Below, piece by piece: positions 1-7,699 of a stretch of 32,681 bases of DNA. The DNA lies in contig JAVBLF010000008.1 in the NCBI GenBank assembly GCA_031553675.1, positions 1 to 32,681 on the forward strand, in the 5' to 3' direction. Made by a program: the position numbers and the translations under genes. The notes beneath the pieces are model-generated. The model worked only from the letters and a program-made list of their open reading frames with translations, was not told the DNA's origin and ran no database searches. Positions within the stretch are counted from its first letter, which is position 1. Each line of letters opens with the position of its first letter. Source of the stretch: JAVBLF01 sp031553675 (GTDB lineage Bacteria; Bacillota; Clostridia; Christensenellales; CALWSW01).

Positions 1-504
1 TTATCAATAGCACGTTGCATCAAAACAGCCTCGCGACACGTTAGGTTAGAAACCTTGATTCGGATTCATAATAGCACATACATACCGCTAACATTGTGTG
101 TGCGCGTGTTGGTTCGATTATCAATCGCCCGATGCAGCAAAACAGCCTCGCGATACGTTAGGTTGGTAACCCTTGATTCGCATTGATAATCGCCCCTACA
201 TCCCGCTAACCTTGTTTGTGCGCCTGTAGGGGCGATTATCAATCGCCCGTTGCAGCGAAACAGCCTCGCGATACGTTAGGTTGGTAACCCTTGATTCGCA
301 TTGATAATCGTCTGCTGCAGCAAAACGGCCTCGCGTTACGTCAGGTTTGTAACCCTTGATTCGCATTGATAATCGTCTGTTGCAGCCAAACGGCTGACAC
401 GATGCGTTGTGGGTTGTAACCCTTGATTCGCAATATGAATCGCCCGCTGAAGCAAAAACGGCCAACACGTTGGGGTTAGTAACACTTGATTCGCATTTAG
501 GATC
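1..504. repeat. Intergenic tandem repeat array, about 65-bp units
   Basis: This 504-base stretch has no credible gene. It contains at least six degenerate copies of a unit whose hallmark is CCTTGATTCGCATTGATAAT, preceded by a GTTAGGTTGGTAA-like stretch and followed by a TTGCAGCAAAACGGCC-like stretch. The hallmark starts near 53, 171, 289, 354, 421 and 484. Spacing is about 65 bases for the last copies and 118 for the first ones, which carry an extra palindromic segment of about 53 bases. An open frame on the minus strand at 196-468 is simply the repeat read through. Related units lie at the other end of the window in the opposite orientation. The function is unknown. Confidence 0.85.
182..243. 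repeat. Perfect 19-bp inverted repeat inside the array
   Basis: The left arm ATTGATAATCGCCCCTACA (182-200) is an exact reverse complement of the right arm at 225-243, with a 24-base loop. A degenerate version of the same insert lies about 118 bases earlier (roughly 65-127). The arms could form a long hairpin or cruciform. This resembles a small palindromic element inserted into the 65-bp unit. Confidence 0.85.
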
Positions 505-1404
505 TTAGGAATTGACGTTCTGCGTCTTCGAGCTGGCTTCCTGGTTGGCGGTGGATTTGCGTCCGAGGTACCAGCTCACGAGCGCCATACACACGCACAG
601 CGCGGCCATGATGGGGTAGTAGACGCGGTAGCCGGTGAGGAAGCTGGCCAGCGCGATGATGGCCGCACAGTAGAGGTAGCGGCGGACGTTGCCGGGGAGC
701 AGCATGCGCTTTCCGATCTTGGCGCGGCTCTTTTGCCGCAACTCGATGCTCTGCATCAGGGCCTGCTTGACGACCTCTTCTTCGGGCAGCATGTCGGCGT
801 GGCCGGCGATCGCGATCAGCTCTTCCGGCTCGTGCAGCACGGCGGCGGTCGAAAACTGCTCGGCGAGTGCGCGCGCGTCGTCGCTGGGGGGCGCGGTGGC
901 GTAGATCTGGAGCATGGTCGCGCGGTGCGCTTGGGCGATCTGGTAAAAGCGCAAAAGCTCGGACGCTTCATAGGGCTCGTTCGGATGCCGCTGGATCAGA
1001 CCGTAGAGGCAATCGCGGTTGATGAAGAGGTCTTTTCCGATCTGGTGGCTGCCGCTGAGGGAGAGAGAGGACTCGATCATCGCGCGGATGCTTTCGGGCG
1101 TCTGGAGCAGGAGATGTTCCAGCAGGGCCTTGGAATGGAGTTGAGCGCTGTAGCTGCGGATGAAGGCGTCAAGCCGCATGCTGCGCCAAAGAAGCAGCAG
1201 CACCAGCACGACGCCGCCCGACGCGATCGCGAGCAGCACGGCCAGTGATTGGCTTTGCAGCCGGGACAAAAACCAGACATAACTGGCGAAGAGGGCGAGC
1301 AAGGTCGTGAGCAGCAGATCCATGTTCTGCGCGAGGGCGGTCTTTCCGCTCATCTCCCGCCGAAACCATGCCCGCGTCTTCCGATCGTATTTCACAGGGT
1401 CCAC
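505..1404 (-). CDS. Hypothetical membrane protein, four predicted TM segments
   Basis: I do not recognise this 299-residue protein. Two hydrophobic segments lie near the N-terminus (about residues 28-46 and 53-73) and two near the C-terminus (about 245-262 and 264-281). They enclose a cytosol-like domain of about 170 residues rich in Leu, Ala, Glu and Arg and probably helical. The N-terminus is basic and the C-terminus short and polar. The chosen start is GTG at 1404, with only a weak GAAAG-type ribosome binding site. An ATG at 1350 abuts a GGGAG and is less well spaced. It is divergent from nadD-yqeK and its 3' end runs into the repeat array, so it is probably monocistronic. The coding frame is supported by length and composition only. 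Confidence 0.6.
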   Translation of the reverse strand: MDPVKYDRKTRAWFRREMSGKTALAQNMDLLLTTLLALFASYVWFLSRLQSQSLAVLLAIASGGVVLVLLLLWRSMRLDAFIRSYSAQLHSKALLEHLLLQTPESIRAMIESSLSLSGSHQIGKDLFINRDCLYGLIQRHPNEPYEASELLRFYQIAQAHRATMLQIYATAPPSDDARALAEQFSTAAVLHEPEELIAIAGHADMLPEEEVVKQALMQSIELRQKSRAKIGKRMLLPGNVRRYLYCAAIIALASFLTGYRVYYPIMAALCVCMALVSWYLGRKSTANQEASSKTQNVNS

Positions 1405-1480
1405 CTCGAATCTTTCGATAGCGTTCGATCGCTTCCGTTACCGATCGAGTATTGCCATCCGAACGCGATCGCATCCCTGC

Positions 1481-1509
1481 TTTCCGTTTGCGGCGCAATG
1501 GTTTATAAT
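1481..1509 (+). promoter_or_regulatory. Putative sigma-A promoter of nadD-yqeK
   Basis: A perfect -10 TATAAT (1504-1509) lies 17 bases after a weak -35 TTTCCG (1481-1486). Transcription would begin near 1516, only a few bases before the ATG at 1524. That argues for a later translation start. Confidence 0.6.
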
Positions 1510-1544
1510 AGTGGCATCGTCAAATGAACGGGAGGCACGCGCCC

Positions 1545-2771
1545 TTGACCATGGAAGAACTCCGGGATTTTTGTGATGCTTCGCCGCGTCGGCTCGGCAT
1601 CCTGGGCGGAACCTTCGATCCGATCCACTTCGGACACATCCGCCTTTGCCAGGCCGCGCGCCAGGAATTCGCCCTCGACAGCGTGATTCTATTGGCGTCG
1701 GGCAGCCCGCCCCACAAGCCCCAGATCGCGCTCGACAAAGAACTCCGCTATGCGATGACCGAACTCGTCGCGTCGCGGGAGGAGGGGCTCTGCGCCAGCC
1801 GCATGGAACTCGATCGCCCAGGGGAAACCTACACCGTCGACACGCTTCGATCCCTGCGCACGGTGCTGTCGGGCGAAACAGAGCTGTTTTATATCATCGG
1901 CGCCGACACGCTCCTGAGCATCAACACCTGGGCAAGCCCCGAAGAGGTTTTCGGTCTGACGAATTTCATCAGCTTTTCGCGCCCCGGCCTGAATGAGCGC
2001 GACGTCGAACAGTACGTCGCGTTGCGGCTCACATGCTACCATGACCGCATCTTTTGCGCCGAAGAAAAGGGCCCCGAGATCTCATCGACCGACATCCGTA
2101 GGCGCGTCGCCCAGGGTCTGCCGACCGGGGATCTTCTGCCCGATTACGTGCGCGGCTTCATCGACGAGCGCGGCCTCTACCAAAAGGCGGCCATGCCGTT
2201 TGACGAGGCGTGCGAAAAGGTCAAACAAGCGCTCAAGCCCAGCCGCTATGCCCATACGATGGGCGTGATCGACGCGTCGGTCGCGCTGGCCGAACGCTAT
2301 GGCGTATCGAGCGCGGAGGCGCGTTGGGCGGCGCTGCTGCACGACTGCGCCAAGGGCATGAGCGAGGACGAGATGCGCCGCGCTTGCGACGACTACGGCC
2401 TCGCCATCGACGAAATGACCAGCCGTGCCCCCCAGCTCATGCATGCGCCTTTGGGCGCCGCGATCGCCCAAAACGTCTACGGCATGGAGGACGAAGGCAT
2501 TCTCGCCGCGATCGCCTGCCATTCGACCGGACGGGCGCGCATGACCGAGCTCGACAAGATACTCTACCTGGCGGATCTGATCGAGGCCAACCGCAATTAC
2601 ACCGGTGTGGCAGAACTGCGAGAAGCCGCTTTCCAAAACCTCGATCGTGCCGTCCTCATGGGCATGGATCAGACCATCCGCTACGTACTCGACTGCGAAT
2701 TGCCGCTTCACCCCGACACCGTGACCGCCCGCAACGACCTTTTGGTCGGCGCGCATCTCGAAACTGTATAA
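1545..2771 (+). CDS. nadD/yqeK: NadD-YqeK fusion: nicotinate-nucleotide adenylyltransferase with HD hydrolase
   Basis: The N-terminal half matches NadD, which adenylates nicotinate mononucleotide in NAD biosynthesis. It has the nucleotidyltransferase motif GGTFDPIHFGH near residues 21-31 and the downstream ISSTDIRRR signature. From about residue 215 the protein continues without a stop into a YqeK-type HD domain, a family known for symmetrical Ap4A hydrolysis. Visible HD elements are RYAHTMGV, LLHDCAKG, HAPLGA and HSTGR. The open frame begins at ATG 1524, but that ATG precedes the ribosome binding site GGAGG (1531-1535) and nearly coincides with the predicted transcript start. TTG 1545, 9 bases after GGAGG, is my choice, giving 408 residues; ATG 1551 is the alternative. 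In most Firmicutes nadD and yqeK are separate adjacent genes. It is followed 30 bases later by rsfS, probably in the same operon. Confidence 0.93.
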   Translation: MTMEELRDFCDASPRRLGILGGTFDPIHFGHIRLCQAARQEFALDSVILLASGSPPHKPQIALDKELRYAMTELVASREEGLCASRMELDRPGETYTVDTLRSLRTVLSGETELFYIIGADTLLSINTWASPEEVFGLTNFISFSRPGLNERDVEQYVALRLTCYHDRIFCAEEKGPEISSTDIRRRVAQGLPTGDLLPDYVRGFIDERGLYQKAAMPFDEACEKVKQALKPSRYAHTMGVIDASVALAERYGVSSAEARWAALLHDCAKGMSEDEMRRACDDYGLAIDEMTSRAPQLMHAPLGAAIAQNVYGMEDEGILAAIACHSTGRARMTELDKILYLADLIEANRNYTGVAELREAAFQNLDRAVLMGMDQTIRYVLDCELPLHPDTVTARNDLLVGAHLETV

Positions 2772-2801
2772 CCTACATTCCGACAGCAGGAGGGAAACGA
2801 T

Positions 2802-3179
2802 TTGAATGCCAGCATGAAAGAGACCGTGAACCAGATCTGCACCTGGATGGACGACAAAAAGGCCCAGGACATCGTCGCCATCGACGTCGCCGACCGCACG
2901 ATCATCGCCGATTGCTTCGTGATCGGCAGCGGACGCAGCGATCAACAGGTCCGCTCGATCGCCGACGAGGTCGAGGACAAAATGGCGGAGAAGGGCGATC
3001 TTCCACTCCTGCGCAAAGAAGGCAACCGCGAAGGCCGCTGGATCGTGCTCGACTACGGCGACATCCTCATCCACGTCTTTCACCAGGACGAGCGCAAATA
3101 CTACAACATGGAACGCCTCTGGGCCGACGAAAACAACGTCATCGCCTTTTCCGCGGAGAGCCAAAACCTCCGCGTGTAA
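2802..3179 (+). CDS. rsfS: Ribosomal silencing factor RsfS (YbeB/Iojap family)
   Basis: RsfS binds ribosomal protein uL14 on the 50S subunit and blocks subunit joining when nutrients are scarce. The 125-residue length is typical. Family features are visible: an N-terminal helix, the DVADRTIIADCFVIGSG segment and the C-terminal WIVLDYGDILIHVF segment with an aromatic YYNMERLW tail. The start is TTG at 2802, placed 7 bases after a strong AGGAGGG (2788-2794); no better ATG exists. It lies directly downstream of nadD-yqeK, the usual Firmicute neighbourhood, although the LytR-type gene often found between them is missing. Confidence 0.95.
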   Translation: MNASMKETVNQICTWMDDKKAQDIVAIDVADRTIIADCFVIGSGRSDQQVRSIADEVEDKMAEKGDLPLLRKEGNREGRWIVLDYGDILIHVFHQDERKYYNMERLWADENNVIAFSAESQNLRV

Positions 3180-3286
3180 TGTGACGGAGAAAAAATCCGA
3201 AACGACGTCTTTGGGCCAGCCGCCATACGAATGAATGCCTGCGCTTCAAAACGTATTTTCGTCCAACCCGCAAGGGAGTGATACGC

Positions 3287-4024
3287 ATGGCCGACATCCC
3301 CAACATCACGGGTAAGCTGCGCGACCACATGATCGAAGTGCCCGAGGTGATCTCGCAGTGCAGCGGGATACGCATTTTCGGAAAGCTCATCAAATCGATC
3401 GTCTTTACGACCGACGTCGCGATCGTCCGCAACATCAACGCCCACGCCGTGATCGCGGTTTACCCCTTTACGCCGCAGCCCTCGATCACACACGCCATCA
3501 TCGCGGCGGCTGAAATGCCGGTGTTTTGCGGGGTCGGCGGCGGCATCACGGGCGGAAAACGCGTCGTCAGCCTCGCGCGCGACGCCGAATTCCAAGGCGC
3601 GATCGGCGTCGTCGTCAACGCCCCCACGCCCGACAGCACCATCCAGGCGCTGTCCGAGGTGATCGACATCCCGACGGTTGTGACGGTCGTGTCGGAACAC
3701 ACCGACATCGAAGCGCGCCTCAAGGTCGGTGCCTCGATCTTCAACGTGTCCGGCGCGGGGCAGACGCCCCACATCGTCCGCGTCATCCGGCAAAGACACC
3801 CCGATGTTCCTATCATCGCCACCGGCGGCAACAACGACGAGAGCATCCTGCGCACCATTGAGGCGGGCGCCAACGCGATCACCTACACGCCCCCCACCAG
3901 CGCCGAGCTCTTCCGCATCCTGATGGAAAAGTACCGCAAAGACTGTGACGCCGTCGATGCCCCGATCATCAATCGGCGCGGCGCGGAACTCGACTACCCC
4001 GAGCCCGACGCTTCCGCCACGTAA
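3287..4024 (+). CDS. Conserved TIM-barrel protein of unknown activity
   Basis: The 245-residue protein has alternating hydrophobic strands and Gly-rich loops of a (beta/alpha)8 barrel with a phosphate-binding C-terminal end. Telling segments are VFCGVGGGITGG, VVVNAPTP, IFNVSGAGQTPHIVRVI, IIATGGNNDES and GANAITYTPPT. It resembles Clostridial proteins commonly labelled only as hydrolase; I know of no demonstrated reaction. The start is ATG 3287, 8 bases after AAGGGAG; an in-frame GTG at 3278 overlaps that site and is less likely. It follows rsfS after 107 bases without an obvious terminator, so read-through from the nadD-yqeK promoter is possible. It is followed by a strong terminator. A phosphosugar or nucleotide-derived substrate is plausible from the fold only. 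Confidence 0.8.
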   Translation: MADIPNITGKLRDHMIEVPEVISQCSGIRIFGKLIKSIVFTTDVAIVRNINAHAVIAVYPFTPQPSITHAIIAAAEMPVFCGVGGGITGGKRVVSLARDAEFQGAIGVVVNAPTPDSTIQALSEVIDIPTVVTVVSEHTDIEARLKVGASIFNVSGAGQTPHIVRVIRQRHPDVPIIATGGNNDESILRTIEAGANAITYTPPTSAELFRILMEKYRKDCDAVDAPIINRRGAELDYPEPDASAT

Positions 4025-4041
4025 ACCGCCCTACGCCAAAA

Positions 4042-4081
4042 CCCCCCGCCGACGTGGATCCTTCTGCGGGGGGCTTGTTTT
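4042..4081. terminator. Rho-independent terminator, probably bidirectional
   Basis: The stem CCCCCCGC (4042-4049) pairs with GCGGGGGG (4066-4073) and is followed by CTTGTTTT. On the minus strand the same stem is followed by TTTTGG. It lies between the converging TIM-barrel gene and zapA. A second, weaker hairpin sits at 4098-4122. Confidence 0.85.
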
Positions 4082-4177
4082 GTCGAGAATGGGACACGTC
4101 GGGCGTAAAAAGAGACGCCGACCACCTGCTACACAGGGATCGGAATCGCTCGACATCGCCCGAGGGCCGGCAGCGAT

Positions 4178-4552
4178 TTACCGCTTTGTTTTGGGCGGGA
4201 TGAAGACATCCTTTTTCACGTTTGGCTTCATGGGAGCCTGTAAAACGGCGTCTGCGCCACTCGCATAGGCCTCGCCAGGACGTTTCGGCAAGGCGTCGCT
4301 GCCACCGAAAGCACTTGAGATCTTGGCGTCGAGCCGTTCGCTCTCGTCGCGCAGACGGATCAGCTCGTCCGCAATGGTCAACGCGGCCATGACAGCGGCA
4401 TCCGTCGTACTGATGCGCGGAAAGGCCGACACGACCTCCGATATCTTTTGATCGACGTAGACGCTCACGCGGTACAGATGGGACTCCGGCTCCTCGCTGA
4501 GGACGGAATATTCGCGTCCGTCGATCGTGAGGGAAACTCTATTTTTTTCCAC
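4178..4552 (-). CDS. zapA: Cell division protein ZapA
   Basis: ZapA bundles FtsZ filaments and stabilises the Z ring. The N-terminal 85 residues fit the family: a short beta region with VSLTIDGREYSVLSEE, a YVDQKI helix and the conserved MAALTIADELIRLRDE coiled coil. The remaining 40 residues form a basic, proline-rich tail ending in PPKTKR, longer than in short ZapA proteins. The start is GTG 4552, preceded 5 bases upstream by AAAGGTGAG; a nearby ATG is out of frame. It appears to be transcribed alone from a promoter at 4616-4644. Confidence 0.9.
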   Translation of the reverse strand: MEKNRVSLTIDGREYSVLSEEPESHLYRVSVYVDQKISEVVSAFPRISTTDAAVMAALTIADELIRLRDESERLDAKISSAFGGSDALPKRPGEAYASGADAVLQAPMKPNVKKDVFIPPKTKR

Positions 4553-4615
4553 GCATTCTCACCTTTCATCTCGTATGACGGGACGATGTCACGCAACAAA
4601 GTTGCAGTTTCGTAT

Positions 4616-4644
4616 ATTTTAACACATGAATGGAACTTGTTCAA
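4616..4644 (-). promoter_or_regulatory. zapA: Putative sigma-A promoter of zapA
   Basis: On the minus strand TTGAAC (4644-4639) is followed after exactly 17 bases by TAAAAT (4621-4616). The resulting leader to the GTG start is about 57 bases. It lies in an AT-rich gap (4553-4861) in which I see no other gene or RNA. Confidence 0.7.
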
Positions 4645-4861
4645 CTATGCAATTAGCGTGGAAATCTGTATCTCGAATTCCGGACCTCAATCAACGGATG
4701 TCGTCGATATAGTATCTCATATACACATCTGTCTTTTTCTTGTAAAACCAGCGACGCAATACCATATTGAAGTAATATGCAATAAGAATGAAACGTAAGA
4801 AGATATGTTGATGTGATCGCCCCAAGAAGAGAATCCGCCGCGAGAAATCGGTTTTTTCGGA

Positions 4862-5404
4862 TCAACGCCTACGCACAAATACCGGCGTCGCCGCGTCCCA
4901 CGCGAGCCATTCATCGCGCCGCGTCGCATACACCGCCCCATCGTAGAGCCTGCCGTGTTTGAGTAGGCTGCCCGGGTGCAAGGCTTCGCATCGATAGCCA
5001 CACAGCTCCAGCACCCGACAGGAAGGGGTGTTGACGACGAAGACGTTCGCATAGACCCGCGCGATGCCCGCCTCTCGAAAGGCCACCCGCGTGATCTGGC
5101 GGAGCGCCTCGCGCGCAATGCCCTGCCCCCAAAACGGCCGCGCGATCCAGTACCCAACTTCGAGGTTCGCGCGAAAGACATCCCGTTTCTCCAGCAGGTT
5201 GATTGCCCCCGCCAAATGACCATTGACTTCGATCGCGCAATCCAGCGGGAATCCCTCGAATGCCGCGCGAACAAAGCGCTCGGCCCGCTCAATCGGGTAG
5301 GGCACTTCGATCCCGTCACTCAAAAAACGCGCGACCGCCTCGTCGCTCAGATAACGACAGATGAGATCCGCGTCGTCGATGTGAAAACGTCGTAGTGTGA
5401 TCAT
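4862..5404 (-). CDS. GNAT-family N-acetyltransferase (RimJ/RimL-like)
   Basis: This 180-residue protein has the single GNAT fold of the RimJ/RimL subgroup, which transfers acetyl from acetyl-CoA to an amino group. It shows the N-terminal ITLRRFHIDDADLI strand, the central LEVGYWIARPFWGQGIAREA segment containing the acetyl-CoA pyrophosphate-binding loop, and the VYANVFVVNTPSCRVLELCGY segment. The start is ATG 5404 with a nearby GAGG. It is the last gene of a co-directional run nth-obg-yhbY-GNAT-GNAT. The substrate cannot be predicted; ribosomal protein N-termini and small molecules are both precedented in the family. Confidence 0.88.
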   Translation of the reverse strand: MITLRRFHIDDADLICRYLSDEAVARFLSDGIEVPYPIERAERFVRAAFEGFPLDCAIEVNGHLAGAINLLEKRDVFRANLEVGYWIARPFWGQGIAREALRQITRVAFREAGIARVYANVFVVNTPSCRVLELCGYRCEALHPGSLLKHGRLYDGAVYATRRDEWLAWDAATPVFVRRR

Positions 5405-5472
5405 GACACCTCGTGGGTTGGGGTGGTTCGCTGCACACGCAAACGTCCATCAAAAGCGAGATGCGATACAGC

Positions 5473-5994
5473 CTAAAAAAGCGCGTACTCTTCTCGCAGG
5501 AGGGCAAATATCAGGCAATCCTGGACGTCGCCCTCGAAGACGACGGCCCTGCGCAAAACGGCCTCGCAGTGAAAACCGGCGCGTTCCAGGGCGCGTGCCG
5601 AGGCGATGTTGTCGCCGCCGACCTGGGCGTAGAGGCGCCGCATGCCGCGCCGTCCAAACAGGAAGCGCGTCGCCTCGACGATCGCGCGCGATGCGACGTG
5701 TTCGCCGCGAAAGGGTGGGCCGACCCAATACGCAAGCTCTGCATTGCCGGAAAAGACGCCGCTGTTGTATTCCCAGCTGACACAGCCCGCAAAAGCGCCG
5801 TCGGCGTCGATCGCCATGTCGCGGCCGGTTTCGCCGCGGCCGTTTGCGAAGTGCACGTAGACCCGCGCATCTTCGATCGTCCGGAAGCGCGGACCTTCAC
5901 GCAGACTTCGCCGCACATCCCAGTCGTTCCAGTACGAATACATCGGCATGACATCGGCCCCTCGGAGCGGCCGGATCGACACATTCCATTTCAT
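5473..5994 (-). CDS. GNAT-family N-acetyltransferase, second copy
   Basis: A second RimJ/RimL-type acetyltransferase of 173 residues, only distantly similar to its neighbour. Visible family segments are VSIRPLRGADVMPMY, AELAYWVGPPFRGEHVASRA (acetyl-CoA loop) and the C-terminal DNIASARALERAGFHCEAV. The start is ATG 5994, 5 to 7 bases after TGGGAGGG; the open frame extends upstream to 6018, but that ATG lies before the ribosome binding site. It is 66 bases downstream of yhbY and 68 bases upstream of the other GNAT gene, consistent with one transcript. Substrate unknown. Confidence 0.88.
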   Translation of the reverse strand: MKWNVSIRPLRGADVMPMYSYWNDWDVRRSLREGPRFRTIEDARVYVHFANGRGETGRDMAIDADGAFAGCVSWEYNSGVFSGNAELAYWVGPPFRGEHVASRAIVEATRFLFGRRGMRRLYAQVGGDNIASARALERAGFHCEAVLRRAVVFEGDVQDCLIFALLREEYALF

Positions 5995-6060
5995 CGTCTG
6001 GCCCTCCCATGTGAGCATGCTCCGAATGCAGGGTTTTCACTCCGTCGGATCTCGTGGCTC

Positions 6061-6354
6061 TTATCGCGGCAGTTCGATCGTTTTGTGCGTTTTGGACATG
6101 CGGTAGAGCACGAATTTCCGTCCGATGCACTGCACCGGCTCGGCTTGGGTGCGGCCTGCCAGGGTATCGCAGGCTTCGCGCGCGTCGATGCCCGCGTTTT
6201 CGAGCACGCTCACCTTGATGAGCTCGCGCTTTTCGAGGGCTTCGTCAACCCCTTTGACCAAATTGGGGGTCACCCCTTCTTTTCCGATCTGAAAGATCGC
6301 CTCGATCTCATTCGCCATCGCCCGGAGCGCGGCGCGTTGTTTGCTCGTGATCAC
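6061..6354 (-). CDS. yhbY: YhbY-family RNA-binding protein (CRM domain)
   Basis: The 97-residue protein consists of one CRM domain, a small RNA-binding fold associated with pre-50S ribosome particles. Family marks are the N-terminal LTSKQRAALRA-type helix (here ITSKQRAALRAMAN), the IGKEGVTPNLVKGVDEAL segment, ELIKVSVLENAG and the C-terminal QCIGRKFVLYR. The start is GTG 6354, with GAGGG 6 bases upstream. It follows obg by 35 bases, the classic Firmicute arrangement, and likely shares its transcript. Confidence 0.93.
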   Translation of the reverse strand: MITSKQRAALRAMANEIEAIFQIGKEGVTPNLVKGVDEALEKRELIKVSVLENAGIDAREACDTLAGRTQAEPVQCIGRKFVLYRMSKTHKTIELPR

Positions 6355-6389
6355 GCTATACCCTCATTTCTATGGATGCGTCGGGCGGA

Positions 6390-7673
6390 TCATTCGACGA
6401 AATCGAAGTCCCAATCGCCCATGACGACGGTGTCGCCTTCTTTGGCGCCCTTGTTCCGCAAGGCCGCGATGATCCCCAAACGGATCAACTGTTGCTGGAA
6501 GTAGCGCATCGACGCGCTGTCGTCGGGGTTGACGCGCAGCAGCAGGTCATCGACCAAGGGCCCCGATACGATGTAGGCCGTACCACCCACGCCGATCTCT
6601 TCGGCATCGCGGTGGATTTCAAAACGGCTGACATCCGTCCGCCCGACTTCGCCCGACTCCTCGAAGGGCTCGATCTCCGGCAGGGTTTTGAGCTGCTCGA
6701 CCACCGCGCGCAGCAGTGGCGAGAAACCTTCCTGTGTCGCCGCCGAAACCGGAAAGACCGTCGCGCCCCTTGCCTCGAGAGCACTTCTAAGTGCCTCAAA
6801 GCCTTCTTGCGCTTCAGGGATGTCCATCTTGTTCGCGGCGACGATCTGCGGGAGGGCGGCCAGCCTTTCGCTGTAGCCCGCCAGCTCGCGGTTGATCGTC
6901 TCGAAGTCCTCGATCGGATCGCGCCCCTCGCAGCCCGATGCGTCGAGCACGTGGAGCAGCATGCGTGTGCGTTCGACGTGGCGCAAAAAGTCGTGTCCCA
7001 GTCCGGCGCCCTCGCTCGCACCCTCGATCAAGCCGGGGATGTCCGCCAGCACGAAAGCGTTTTCATCGACTTCGCACACGCCCAAATTGGGCGCGAGTGT
7101 CGTAAAATGATAATTCGCGATCTTGGGACGCGCGCTCGTCAGCACGGACAGGATGGTCGATTTGCCGACATTCGGCAAACCCACGAGGCCGACGTCGGCG
7201 ATCGTCCGCAGCTCGAGCTGCACCTCGATCGCTTCGCAGCGCTGTCCGGGCGTCGAGAAACGCGGCGCGCGCCGCGTGGGTGTCGCGAAACGGGCGTTGC
7301 CTTTACCGCCACGGCCGCCGCGCAACAGGATCTTCGATTCGCCGTCCGTGAACATATCGAGCAGGATTTCGCCCGTGTCCACCCGCTTCACGACGGTGCC
7401 CACCGGCACGTCGATCACGGTGTCGCGTCCGGAAATGCCCGTCTTGTTTTTGATCGATCCGTTTTCGCCCGGCTCGGCAAAGAACTTGCGCGTATAGCGA
7501 AAGCCGACGAGCGTGTGCGCGTTTCGCGTGGCGCGGAACACGACGTCGCCACCCTTGCCGCCGTCGCCACCGTCGGGGCCACCCCGCGTGACGTATTTTT
7601 CGCGGTGAAATGAGACGGCGCCATCGCCGCCCCGTCCCGCCTGTACGAGTATTTTTACCTGGTCGACAAACAT
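6390..7673 (-). CDS. obg: GTPase Obg (CgtA)
   Basis: Obg is an essential GTPase of 50S subunit assembly and stress signalling. The 427-residue protein has all three domains: the Gly-rich Obg fold (MFVDQVKILVQAG, followed by repeated GG-rich turns), the G domain (P-loop GLPNVGKS near residues 165-172, switch DIPGLIEGAS, NKMD specificity motif, SAAT) and a C-terminal OCT domain from about residue 345 ending GDWDFDFVE. The start is ATG 7673 after GGGAG; the longer open frame (to 7745) is not needed. It lies 26 bases downstream of nth and 35 upstream of yhbY. The usual upstream rplU-rpmA genes are absent here. Confidence 0.97.
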   Translation of the reverse strand: MFVDQVKILVQAGRGGDGAVSFHREKYVTRGGPDGGDGGKGGDVVFRATRNAHTLVGFRYTRKFFAEPGENGSIKNKTGISGRDTVIDVPVGTVVKRVDTGEILLDMFTDGESKILLRGGRGGKGNARFATPTRRAPRFSTPGQRCEAIEVQLELRTIADVGLVGLPNVGKSTILSVLTSARPKIANYHFTTLAPNLGVCEVDENAFVLADIPGLIEGASEGAGLGHDFLRHVERTRMLLHVLDASGCEGRDPIEDFETINRELAGYSERLAALPQIVAANKMDIPEAQEGFEALRSALEARGATVFPVSAATQEGFSPLLRAVVEQLKTLPEIEPFEESGEVGRTDVSRFEIHRDAEEIGVGGTAYIVSGPLVDDLLLRVNPDDSASMRYFQQQLIRLGIIAALRNKGAKEGDTVVMGDWDFDFVE

Positions 7674-7699
7674 GTTTTCTCCCGGTTGCGTTTGATTGT

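Noticed and set aside
196..468. 90-residue minus-strand open frame in the repeat array
   Set aside because: It is the repeat unit translated; its internal repetition follows the DNA repeat and it has no ribosome binding site.
1..504. CRISPR array
   Set aside because: Units are degenerate, contiguous and about 65 bases, with no constant-length unique spacers, and there are no cas genes.
4653..4865. 70-residue minus-strand frame in the AT-rich gap before zapA
   Set aside because: No recognisable domain, weak start context and no support from composition; treated as intergenic.
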